A program made the position numbers and the translations under genes. This document shows positions 54,735 through 63,892 of a stretch of 64,000 nt of DNA, piece by piece. Source of the stretch: Cordylochernes scorpioides (taxonomy: Eukaryota; Arthropoda; Arachnida; Pseudoscorpiones; Chernetidae); NCBI GenBank assembly GCA_030710605.1, contig CP092869.1:7149866-7213865 (forward strand). Reading direction: 5' to 3'. Each line of letters begins with the position of its first letter. Positions within the stretch are counted from its first letter, which is position 1. The notes beneath the pieces were generated by a model. The model made no database searches. It saw only the letters and a program-made list of their open reading frames with translations, and had not been told where the DNA came from.

Positions 54735-55200
54735 CAAATGTGATATTGTACTGGGATAAGGTGCATAAATTATGAAAAAGGCATCTCCTTATCGTGCATC
54801 TGAAAGTTGCTGATGGCTTGCGCCATCTATCGGAATAAATTTCATAATTAATGCACCTTATCCCAGCACAATATCACATTTGTACTATTTTTACACATTG
54901 TGTCGGGGTCTCACGCAATTTTGGCTTTAACTACCCGTTTGATGATTTTTCAGGATGCCTGAATGACCAGTTTTTTGGTCGTTGAGGTACAGCTTGCACC
55001 ACGCTGATGAGGGCCAACAGCCCGAAACGCGTCCGTGGTTAGCTTTTCTTGATTAATCAAAAATGGGTATTTAGCCAATTCTGGAATAATTAAAAATTAA
55101 CGAGAATAGTTGATATTCATTCCGATAGATGGCGCAAGCCATCAGAAACTTTCAGCTGCACGATAAGGGAATGCATTTTTCACAATTTATTACGAAAGGT
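54735..55200. repeat. M2 palindromic element with central hammerhead
   Basis: Left arm TACAAATGTGATATTGTACT, GGCATCTCCTTATCGTGCAT and TTGCTGATGGCTTGCGCCAT are repeated inverted at 54840-54895 and 55085-55195. The arms surround the hammerhead at 54998-55039. The left side has an extra fold (54835-54890), so the element is rearranged. Confidence 0.7.
54998..55039 (+). ncRNA. hammerhead ribozyme-like motif HH-1, most complete
   Basis: ACCACG, CTGATGA, stem II GGGC-CAACA-GCCC, GAAAC, GCGTC, CGTGGT. Helix I ACCACG/CGTGGT is a perfect 6 bp, stem II is a perfect 4 bp, and all conserved core bases are present. Helix III is minimal (C-GC-G). Self-cleavage would follow GUC at 55031-55033. Confidence 0.75.
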
Positions 55201-55289
55201 TTTAAGATATTTTTATACAAATATAATTAAAAGAGAGCCGGGGAAAGAAGTGACCTATAATTGGGATATAAGTAGAGAAGGTATAAAAA

Positions 55290-55450
55290 GATGGTTTAAA
55301 GCTGGAACAGATGGCCTCCAGATGGCCTATCGTCTGAACACAAACATTCCAGAAATAATCCTGGCGGCCGTCAACCTGGGGTACTGTAAACTTTGGGAGA
55401 ACTTTTCCTGGAACTCTGCTCTCTTTCTCAGCATGTGTAGAGGAACGGTT
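55290..55450. other. exon-like GC-rich island, strand undecided
   Basis: Plus frame: GLQMAYRLNTNIPEIILAAV, NLGYCKLWENFSWNSALFLS. Minus frame: KRAEFQEKFSQSLQYPRLTA, ARIISGMFV. On minus, an AG after CTACACATGCTG would supply the A that completes the codon left by TTLL exon 1, and GT after either CCCAG or TTTGT would restore the phase needed by exon 2, so it could be an extra TTLL exon. On plus it would be an unrelated or inverted exon. Base composition supports coding but does not tell the strand. Confidence 0.4.
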
Positions 55451-55454
55451 GGAA

Positions 55455-55767
55455 AACAGACCAGTGGGATGTACGGGGGAAAAGGACTGTAAGATTGATG
55501 GTGTAGGGATAAGGATTGAAAGACCAGTTGAATGGTTGTATGGAGTAGGGAGAAAAGATTTAAAGACTAGAACAGGCCAGTGGGATGTACGGGGAAAGGA
55601 TTGTAAGATTGATGGTGTAGAGAGGAAGGTCTTAAAGACCATGGTCAAGCGGATGTTTGGATGGTGTAGAGATAAGGATTGAAACACCAGTTCAGACAAA
55701 TGGTTGGATGGTATAAGGAGAGACAATTGAAAGACTAGGATAGACCAGTGAATATAAGATATAAGGC

Positions 55768-55811
<44 letters not shown>

Positions 55812-55945
55812 ATTGAAAGACCAGGTCAGGCGAATGGTTGAAAGGTGTAGTAAGGAGGGATCGAAAGACCAGTTAAATGGTTGGATGATGTATGGAGGAA
55901 CGATTGGAAGGCTAGAAAAGACCAGTGTAGAGATATAAGGTATTT
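55455..55945. repeat. degenerate minisatellite, ~45-60-bp unit
   Basis: GGATTGAAAGACCAG..AATGGTTG.ATGGTGTAG recurs with variation; a longer direct duplication includes CCAGTGGGATGTACGGGG (55461 and 55584). A (GA)n run lies at 55768-55808. Continues at 56270-56430 after a SINE. Confidence 0.75.
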
Positions 55946-55954
55946 CTTTTTACT

Positions 55955-56258
55955 TATACCTGATACACGTGGTACAGGTCATGATAATAATGTTGGGTAG
56001 AAATTGGTGACTGCTTTTACTGTAAGTGCACCACATGTCTACACATGTGAAAAACAGTTGGACTTTGCACTTACAAATGTGCCAGAGCCCCGTTTGGTTA
56101 CTTGCACTCGCTGGTGGGGTTAGACTTTTGCGAGAATCGGGGGCCATTGGAGCATTTTTTTTTTTTACTTAGAGAAAAGTGCCGAATGCGGGATTCAATC
56201 CCGGGTCGTAGCGGACAAAATCCAACAGTTTAAACCATCCTACTACTGACCCCCACAG
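55955..56258 (-). mobile_element. SINE-A inserted in the minisatellite
   Basis: On minus: GTCAGTAGTAGGATGGTTTA, box B CCCGGGATTGAATCCCGCAT, body and CACGTGTATCAGGTATAAGT. Minisatellite units lie on both sides. Confidence 0.8.
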
Positions 56259-56269
56259 TTATAAGATGT

Positions 56270-56430
56270 GAGGAAGAAAAATTGAAAGAGAACGTCAAGA
56301 GAATGGTTAAATGGTGATGGAAGCAAGGATTGAAAGACCGGGTCAGAAAAATGTTTGGAATGTGAAGGGTAGAAGGATTGAAAGACCAGGTCAGGCAAAT
56401 GGTTGGATGGTGAAAGGAAGATGTAATAAA
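56270..56430. repeat. minisatellite, right part
   Basis: AAGGATTGAAAGACCAGGTC, AGGCAAATGGTTGGATGGTG continue the array of 55455-55945. Confidence 0.7.
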
Positions 56431-56877
56431 CAATATCGAATAAATATATTGATTAACTATATTTGAAGACAATGTTTTACAACCTTTTGTATAAGAGTGA
56501 CAACTATTTTTTTTTATGTCACATAAGAATTGTTCTCTTAGTTCAAAGCGCCCGTGTATAATTTTCCGGGATGATTCTGGTTTTTCGCCGAATTATTACA
56601 GATTTTATTTTATGAGTACTTCCACTACGTAAAGTTTGTATTTTTGAAACCTTCTTGTTGGTAAATATTAAGTTTCAAATGAAGTATACCATAATCTACC
56701 ATAAATATGATAAACCACCTAAAACATGAAGGTTTCTGTTCCTTCTTGTGGTGGTTTTAAACTCTAGTCTGGGATATCTCATATTAAGGTATTGATTTTA
56801 AAGGTTGTGACCGTGCGGAATTCAAGATTTTCTATATAAGGGAAGTGGGGTCATTGTCTGGTGAAAAGAGGACTTAC

Positions 56878-57040
56878 TCTGCAGGAATCTGTCCGTTGAG
56901 CACAATGACGCGGGGATAGAGGTCCCTAGTCCCAGGGTTCTTCAGGGGCTTCAGCACCCACCTCCTGGGATCCTGGGAGGGCGGGGGAAGGTCAGGGGGC
57001 ACCACGAGGCAGGGGGGCTGGTGGAGAGACCGTATCCACC
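56878..57040 (-). CDS. TTLL-like gene, exon 1 of those seen
   Basis: The exon encodes WIRSLHQPPCLVVPPDLPPP, SQDPRRWVLKPLKNPGTRDL, YPRVIVLNGQIPA(E). R-x-W-V/I-L/V-K-P opens the ATP-grasp part of TTL-family ligases, the Lys contacting ATP. The acceptor TTTTTTTGTGACAG is strong and the donor GCAGA-GTAAGT at 56877 is near consensus. It starts with two bases of a split codon, so at least one more exon lies upstream, possibly beyond the N gap just 48 bp away. It ends in phase 2, matched by exon 2. The very GC-rich proline-rich N-terminal part is unlike its surroundings. Confidence 0.82.
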
Positions 57041-57088
57041 CTGTCACAAAAAAATAATGTCACCATCAAAATCACAACACTTTCATAT

Positions 57089-57188
57089 NNNNNNNNNNNN
57101 NNNNNNNNNNNNNNNNNNNNNNNNNNNNNNNNNNNNNNNNNNNNNNNNNNNNNNNNNNNNNNNNNNNNNNNNNNNNNNNNNNNNNNNN
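57089..57188. other. assembly gap (100 N)
   Basis: Exactly 100 N, the usual placeholder for a gap of unknown size. Features either side may not be truly adjacent. Confidence 0.99.
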
Positions 57189-57194
57189 GATTCG

Positions 57195-57740
57195 TTTTCT
57201 GTATCATAACACTGTTATCTTGTCACTATTAATGTCACAGCATTGTAATGTTGTAGCAATCTTTGTCACCACAATGTTATCATGTAACCATCGGTGTACC
57301 CAATCTGTCAGATTGTTACCATCAATGTCACAGCATTGTAATCTTGTCACTGCAATGTCATCTTGTCACCATCGGTGTGAACACACTGTCACCATCAATA
57401 TCACAGCATTGAAATCTTGTCATAATCGATGTCACCGCACTGGTAACCTGTCACCATCAATGTCACAGCATTGTACTCTTGTCACTGCAATGTCATCTTG
57501 TCACCATCCGTGTGAACACACTGTTATCTTGTTACCATCAATTTCACAGCATTGAAATCTTGTCGCCATCAATTTCACAGTATTGCATTCTTGCCCTTAT
57601 CAATGTCACAGCATTGGAATCTTGTCACAATCGGTGTCATCGCACTGGTATCTTGTCACCATCGATGTAACCACAGTCATATTGTCGCTATTAAAGTCAC
57701 CCTACTGTCATTATATCACATCCAGTGTCACAACAATAGC
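57195..57740. repeat. degenerate minisatellite, ~28-32-bp unit
   Basis: CATTGTAATCTTGTCACCAT / CAATGTCACAGCA alternates with variants. A longer duplication includes CACTGCAATGTCATCTTGTC (57348 and 57483). Open frames rich in SQHC are a by-product. Confidence 0.8.
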
Positions 57741-58139
57741 ACCTTGGTTACATAATCAGCTAAATGTTTGGACGTTTACCTTAATTCTCATACATTAACT
57801 CATTCTAAACAGACATGGGCCTAAACGGCGTCTCTCTCGAGTAAAGCTGCATTTAAATCATGTACTTTATTCTGAGCATAAAACAAAGATTTTGATCAGT
57901 CAATAATCCATTACACCAGTTTGACAATCTCAGACATAAGCTAATAACCTGGCAATATGCATTGTTAGGAATAGATGTATTTTCACAATAAAAAAAAATT
58001 GTAAGTTCTATAGAAATAGCCTTAGGTAGAAAATCAAACAATATTTATGATTACAAATCTAACGTATTATAAAAAAATAACACCAATTACAAACAGAAAT
58101 AAAGCCGCGAGTTTTTTTTTTTTTTAAGCTTTCGCTTTT

Positions 58140-58358
58140 CAACGGGGAAAATGCTCCAATGGCCCTCGTTTCTTGCAAAAGTCCAAACCCACCAGCGATT
58201 GCACGTAACCAAACGGGTCTTTGGCACATTTTAAAGTGCAAAGTCGAACTGCTTTTCACAGGTGTAGACATGTGGTGCACTTACAGTAAAATCAGTCGCC
58301 TACCTCTATCCATCATGATCACCATGGCCTGTACCACGTGTACTAGGGATAAGCAATA
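58140..58358 (+). repeat. SINE-A, 5'-truncated
   Basis: AAAATGCTCCAATGGCCCTC, TTGCAAAAGTCCAAACCCAC, then the 3' end GTACCACGTGTACTAGGGAT and a tail AGCAATAAAAAAAAA. Confidence 0.8.
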
Positions 58359-58569
58359 AAAAAAAAACGGGGGAAAAGCTCGAAAAAGTTTAATTTTTAT
58401 TTAATAGACAAATACACTGCGAAATGTGTGTTTAACTTTTTAACAAACACAATTATTATATAAATTTGAACATAAGTAAAGTGTATTGTGTTTACATATA
58501 AGAAATGGCTCCAATTGTGAATATATCAAACATTTTAAGTAAATATCAAATGAGCTGTCATATACGTAT

Positions 58570-58818
58570 ACTTCATTAAATCAACTTCCATCATTGCTCA
58601 ACATACTGTAAATGAATACCTTGCGATTTCTTCTATCTGCTTATGTTGTTGCCTATTTGTTTAATGGATATGTTTATTTAATGCTCTTTTTTTAATTGTT
58701 TATTTTATTTTTGATAATTCTGTTACCTACTCTACTACAATTATTGTAAATAGTTTCACGCGCAATTATCCAGATTGGATATAGTGTGTCTTGTACTGAT
58801 AATAAATAAATAAATCAA
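58570..58818 (+). repeat. LINE 3' untranslated segment, type 2
   Basis: CATTAAATCAACTTCCATCA through TTGGATATAGTGTGTCTTG to TAATAAATAAATAAAT; matches 33785-34055 closely. Confidence 0.7.
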
Positions 58819-58824
58819 AATTCA

Positions 58825-59085
58825 AAACTATTTTAAAGGCGTAAGATTCTTTTTGAAATTAAACAATTTCTACTGCCCTTACTGTAATGGAAAAATTAAA
58901 GGGAGGGCCTGGCTCATCAGTGGTGAACCCTCCCAGCGGTTTCGCCAGTTTAATCTACCATACCGCTGTTATATTGTATTTTTGGAACTTCCTTTTATAG
59001 TGATACTGTTGCTAGATTCTTGGAATGGGTATTTTTAGTAGAACTATGGACATAAGCTTTGAGGACAGCAGAATTACATACAATT
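58825..59085. repeat. M1 MITE, one arm
   Basis: AGGCGTAAGATTCTTTTTG, TTTCTACTGCCCTTACTGT, GGGAGGGCCTGGCTCATCAG, CCCAGCGGTTTCGCCAGTTT and ATAGTGATACTG. The closest relative is 14330-14600. Confidence 0.7.
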
Positions 59086-59479
59086 ATAAATATATAAGTT
59101 GCATCATATTATGAATAAATGAATATAGGTATCGTTCGTTTTGTTCCGTGGTGAGTTTGGTCCAAGCATCAGCAAGGTAGACGAACAAAGGCAAACTAAG
59201 TTTAGGACGAGTTAATTCTTCCCGGTCTTCCTGAAAGAACTGCCACAAGAAAAAGAAGAAGAAAAAAAAAAAGAGGAAGAAGGGAGGAAAAAAAGAAGAA
59301 AATACTTTTCAAACTAAATCGTCGGTGGTTGGAATAATTTCCTTTGGGAGGGGGGCGCTCAGTGTAGTTTGAAATTCTCAGAATTGCCTCATATTGAACC
59401 ATAGAGACTGGGGGGTAAACATTCTTCTTTTGTAAACTTATTGAATATATGCCAACGTTTTGTAATAGATACATGTGCC

Positions 59480-59855
59480 TTCCTATATATATATGTTGTT
59501 TTAAAATATTATTTTACTTAAAATTATATATCATAGATTCAAATATTCTGCTAAATCGACCGCCAGAGGTCACGCTTCACATATAAAAATTATTGTTGTT
59601 GTTTCCCGATGGCCGGCTAAAACTTTTGTACATTATGTAAATAATCTTTTGTTTTCCTTATTCTACTCGCCTTAAGCCAGGCATTACTTTAATCAAATTA
59701 TGTTTTTCATATATATTCCTTAGCTCAAATAAAGAAATCTTTGATCAAAACTATTTTCTTTAATATCATTCTGTTACCACGATTGCATTACCCTAATCCT
59801 CAACATGATCAAGAATTCAACAGAAATTCTCATTCATCTTTTATTTATAACATGC
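59480..59855 (+). repeat. M3 repeat copy
   Basis: CGACCGCCAGAGGTCACGC, TTGTTTCCCGATGGCCGGCT, CGCCTTAAGCCAGGCATTAC and CACGATTGCATTACC. Confidence 0.7.
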
Positions 59856-59869
59856 ATATATATTAAGAA

Positions 59870-60160
59870 AAAGGCATCTACTTATCGTGCAACTGAAGGT
59901 TGCTGATGGCTTGCGCCATCTATCGGAATAAATATAAACTATTCTCGTTGATTTTTAATTATTCCAGAATTGGCCAAATACCCATTCTTGATTAATCAAG
60001 AAAAGCTAATTAAATACTAACAAGAATAGTTGATATTTATTCCGATAGATGGCGCAAGCCATCAGCAATTTTCAGTTGCACGATAAGTAGATGCCTTTTT
60101 CTTAATTTATGCACCTTATCCCAGTACAATATTACATTTGTGCTATTATTTCACATGCAT
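59870..60160. repeat. M2 palindromic element, hammerhead deleted
   Basis: Arms AAAAAGGCATCTACTTATCG, TGATGGCTTGCGCCATCTAT and ACTATTCTCGTTGATTTTTA are repeated inverted from 60010. The centre, where the core should be, is gone (AAAAGCTAATTAAATACTAA). Confidence 0.7.
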
Positions 60161-60179
60161 ATATATATATTTTTTGACA

Positions 60180-60480
60180 CTTTAAAATGTTATAACACCT
60201 TGATAAAGGTTGGCGTTCAGCCATCTGAAATATTGGTAAAATAAATGATATTTTGATCCAATATATGCCTTTTTAATTAAAGATTTATCTATGGATTGCT
60301 CTATTTTCAAAACAATATGCATATATGAATCGAAATGTTTATATATATGTGTTAGGGAAAGAAATAAAAACAATTATATAAGTAATGTTTTTATAACCAA
60401 CATGTATATTCATTTTTTCTTTTTAAATAGAGCAATCCATAAATAAATCTTTAAATAAAAAGGCATATATTGGATCAAAA
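60180..60480. repeat. family F copies
   Basis: 60189-60275 reads ACACCTTGATAAAGGTTGGC, GTTCAGCCATCTGAAATATT, then CCAATATATGCCTTTTTAAT. 60425-60480 is the inverted outer part. Confidence 0.6.
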
Positions 60481-60574
60481 TATCATGGGGAATAAATGGT
60501 CGAAGTTGGGATATGTAAACTCGTCTCGCTTGTTCTTTGTCTTTCGGAGATATCATAGGTTACGTAAGATATAT

Positions 60575-60935
60575 ATATGTTATAATGAAATATTATTTTA
60601 TTTAAAATTATTTCATAGATTCAAATACTCTATTAAATCGACCTCCAGAGGTCGTTCTTTCCCTATAAAAACTCATTCTTGTTGTTTCCCGATGGCCGGC
60701 TAAAACCTTTGTAATTAGGTGAATAAGTATTTTTCCTTGTTCTACTCGCCTTAAAACAGGCATCACTTTTATCAAAATATGTCTTTTATATATCCCATAA
60801 AATCAATTAAAGCTATTTATAATCTTCATTATTTTTTTATTATACTTTCAAGATTTTAACCACGACTGCATTACCATAGCATTATCCTCAAGGTGATCAA
60901 AATTAGCAGAAAATATTTTTTTACAACATATATAT
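60575..60935 (+). repeat. M3 repeat copy
   Basis: CGACCTCCAGAGGTCGTTC, TTGTTTCCCGATGGCCGGCT, TCGCCTTAAAACAGGCATCA and AACCACGACTGCATTACCAT. Confidence 0.7.
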
Positions 60936-61004
60936 ATGTTCATAAAGGGCACATCTTGGATTCAATAAATAATCTTTTATATCTATATACAGGGTGATCC
61001 AAAA

Positions 61005-61240
61005 GTCCCGCACAACTTTAAAAATTAATAACTCCGCGAATATTTGCGCTAGAGCAATGCGGTAAACACCATTGTGTTCAGAATGCAATGGGATTTTTTA
61101 TGGCAAATATTGAAAATTTCGAAATTGATTTTAGTTACAATTTCATTCCCTAGATGGCGCTGTACCAGAATCAGAAATTCAGCGGCCAAATTGTTTGATT
61201 AATTGAAAAATATAACTGATCGACACGTATTTTTCCTTTT
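61005..61240 (+). mobile_element. terminal region of a Tc1/mariner-type element
   Basis: ACAGGGTGATCCAAAAGTCC with CGCACAACTTT and AATAACTCCGCGAATATTTG looks like a transposon end after TATA. It may be the distal end of the element whose transposase lies at 62144-63249, but 0.9 kb of unrelated AT-rich DNA separates them and no matching inverted end was found. Confidence 0.45.
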
Positions 61241-62020
61241 TGTATACCAGGAAAGAATCCTAATAATAACAAATCGTTAATTAATAAAGCACCATTTCGC
61301 CAAAAGTTAGAAGAAATGGTTAATGATTTTTAAATACAATATGAGATATGTAAAATAGGTATATGCAAATTAAAACATGTAGCAAAAAATATTTATATTT
61401 TTGATAGAGTTTTGTCAAATATATTGAATGTTTGAAAAACATAGCTGAATTCAATACACGATTTTTTGAAATGTTAATATAGTACCAAAAATTATGATGG
61501 TACTACTAATAGGATTTCTTGCTATAAGGAATGTGTAATTTCTTGAATAATTGGCGGTACTCGACTATTTAACTGGAAATTTGTCATGATTCAACAAATG
61601 AAATATAGATGGGAGTGACAAAATACATTTGTCGTACTTTATTCCAAATATCCTATGGGCTTGTCAAATGTTATCATTGTTTATTATACTGTACACGATT
61701 TTTAAAAATGTATCCCCTCAAATAAATATAATTTTTGAATCAACCATTTGCGTTGAAAAACGTGGTAGTAAAATCATTTTGTATTATTTTTTTTTGCCCA
61801 AAATTTCTAAAGGTGGGGGGTTACAGAGAATATTCCTTATGCTATTTCTTTTAATGAGCGAAAAGCGATAAATTAAACATAAGGGGTAAAATTGTGTGCA
61901 CCAGTGTTATTCGAGAAGTTATAACACTTTGGTCTGCACGACATAATATAAGATGTGAGCAAATGACAAAAAAACAAAAATTACTGTTCACAAATAAAAA
62001 AGAGACAAGATATGAGGACA
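61241..62020. other. AT-rich stretch, no gene seen
   Basis: The open frame at 61629-61871 has no recognisable motif and is AT-driven. Confidence 0.4.
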
Positions 62021-62143
62021 GAATTTATTTATCCATAACCCAACACAAAGAGCTTCAAAATATTGGTAGATAATATAATACATGGCAGCTTATATAACAC
62101 ATGAGGTAACTTGTCTCTTGGAGGCCTTGTCTCTTGTATTAGA

Positions 62144-63249
62144 TCACAATCCTTGCTCAATGTGGCGCCCTTCATTCTCAAACACCACCTGCAGACGATA
62201 GATGACAGAATGGACAGCATTAAATAACATATCTGTTGAAATTGATGAAACGTGCCGTCTGATAGAAGCCTTCAACATGACCAATGTGGTAGGCCGGCAT
62301 CGATAAACACGCGACTTAATGTACCCCATAGCCAAAAATCGCAAGGCGTCAAGTCTGGTGATCTTGAAGGCCACTGGTGTATAAAGTGGCGACTTATCAA
62401 ACGATCTTCACCGAACGTATCCTTCAGCAATTGTTTGGCACCGCGGGAGATATGAGGAGGTCCTCCATCTTGCATGAATGTTATTTCGCTCAGTGCTTGT
62501 CTGTCCTGCAATATGGGGATAACCTTTTCTCTCAAAAGTTGAACATAACGTTCACCAGTTACAGAAACGGTTTTAAAAGTTCTTCCATTTATTTCTTCAA
62601 AGAAAAATGGCCCAATAATAAAAGAAGAAGTGAACCCACACCAAACTGTAACTCTGGGCTGATGAAGTGGCATTTCTGTAAATATCCTAGGGTTTTCTGT
62701 TGCCCAAATGCGGCTGTTTTGAGTGTTGACTTCTCCATTTAGAGAAAAGTGAGCTTCATCTGTCCACAGAACATTCGACAGCCAGTTTTCATCAATATCA
62801 ATTTGCCGGAAAACCCATGCAGCAAATTCTTGACGCTTCTCAAAATCGCCGACCTTTAGCTCCTGAAATCTTAGAATTTTGTACGGGTATTTTTAAAGAA
62901 AAATTCTTAGAGCTCTCCAAACTGTTCCATACGAAATCCCCGTTTGTCGAGAAACTTGTCGAGCACTTACTTCTCCATACGTGGATAACGTTTCAATAGC
63001 TTCAACATTCTGCGAAACCGTAACAGCCACTGACTTGCGTGTCGATGGTCTTCCACTCCGAGGTTTTGCTTCCAGAGATCCAGTCTTCTCAAAAATTTTT
63101 ATCATTCTCCTTAGAGAGTAGCAACTCATGGGTCCTTTACCTCTTCGAATACCTTTAAAGTTACGAAACGCTCCTAAAGCTTCAGTGGAAGATTCTGAAT
63201 TGCAATAATAAAATTTCACCAAGAGTACTTTATCCTGTAGTGACGGCAT
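62144..63249 (-). pseudogene. Tc1/mariner-superfamily transposase, almost intact
   Basis: From an ATG at 63249: MPSLQDKVLLVKFYYCNSES, RRMIKIFEKTGSLEAKPRSG-RPSTRKS (helix-turn-helix region with GRPSTRKS linker), ARQVSRQTGISYGTVWRALR, then a TAA at 62895-62893. The same frame resumes with WLSNVLWTDEAHFSLNGEVN, RVTVWCGFTSSFIIGPFFFE, ITFMQDGGPPHI and WPSRSPDLTPCDFWLWG. The three catalytic Asp are in WTDEAHF, MQDGGPPH and RSPDLTP, the last two separated by 37 residues. A shift in GGGG near 62325 moves the end (YIKSRVYRCRPTTLVMLKAS…FENEGRHIEQ) to another frame. Total about 368 residues. One stop and one shift are the only lesions. Confidence 0.85.
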
Positions 63250-63402
63250 CCCAGAGTAAAATAAATGATCAGGGATAGTTGAATTTTTCAAATGAATTAA
63301 ATAAAGCATAATCGATATATGGCTTCTGAAGCCAACTGTGCGGAGGTGTTTGGCATCGCTTGTCTCGTACCGCGAATGGGATTTAACTCTGCATATCACA
63401 AT

Positions 63403-63762
63403 ATAGTATTAAAAGTTACTACTAAAGTTTACCAAATTTTAAGAAAAATGGGTAATGAGATATACACCGATTTTGAGCGATGTTCTACACAAGACAGAAT
63501 ATTTGTAAGACAATGCCAAAATTGTTTTGAATTTAATCCGAACCATAAAACAAAAGACTGCCAAAACATTAAAATATGTAAAATATGCGGTGTACAGGGT
63601 AGCCACAACTGTATTGAAGCGCCAAATCGTCACAATTTCTCTAAGCACCCTAAATTTAAAAACCTTTCTACAAACCATAAATCAAATTCAAGTGAATGCC
63701 CGATTTACAAATCACAAATAGACAAAATTATCCAAAGGACACAATATTCACAAATATACTAG
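63403..63762 (+). pseudogene. non-LTR retrotransposon ORF1 (gag-like) C-terminus
   Basis: VLKVTTKVYQILRKMGNEIY, RQCQNCFEFNPNHKTKDCQN, KICKICGVQGSHNCIEA, NHKSNSSECPIYKSQIDKII. Two CCHC knuckles can be seen (C-x2-C..H-x4-C and C-x2-C..H-x-C) and a third position is degenerate (FKNLSTNHKSNSSEC lacks its first two Cys). NHKSNS-x-x-CP is typical of arthropod non-LTR ORF1 proteins. The 5' part is missing. The stop is at 63760 and the ORF2 start follows 57 bp later. Confidence 0.7.
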
Positions 63763-63819
63763 GAAAATGATGTAGCAAATACAATTTAAAGCTTAATCTT
63801 AAATAGATTAATATCCTAT

Positions 63820-63892
63820 ATGATTGAAAATGTGAGATGTATTCAACAAAATGTAAGAAAAAGTTTTACTGCGATAAGTAAACTACAGGCCA
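63820..63892 (+). pseudogene. start of non-LTR ORF2 endonuclease, interrupted by SINE
   Basis: ATG at 63820 opens MIENVRCIQQNVRKSFTAIS-KL. I-R-x-x-Q-x-N-x-x is the first motif of the EEP endonuclease in LINE ORF2. After about 24 codons it runs into SINE-B. Confidence 0.55.

Noticed and set aside
57220-57798. Open frames rich in SQHC/CHHRC that look like a zinc-binding repeat protein
   Set aside because: They are translations of a short minisatellite; several frames are open at once and the repeat lengths vary out of phase.
62252-62999. Plus-strand open frames over 62252-62999
   Set aside because: Antisense to the Tc1/mariner-type transposase.
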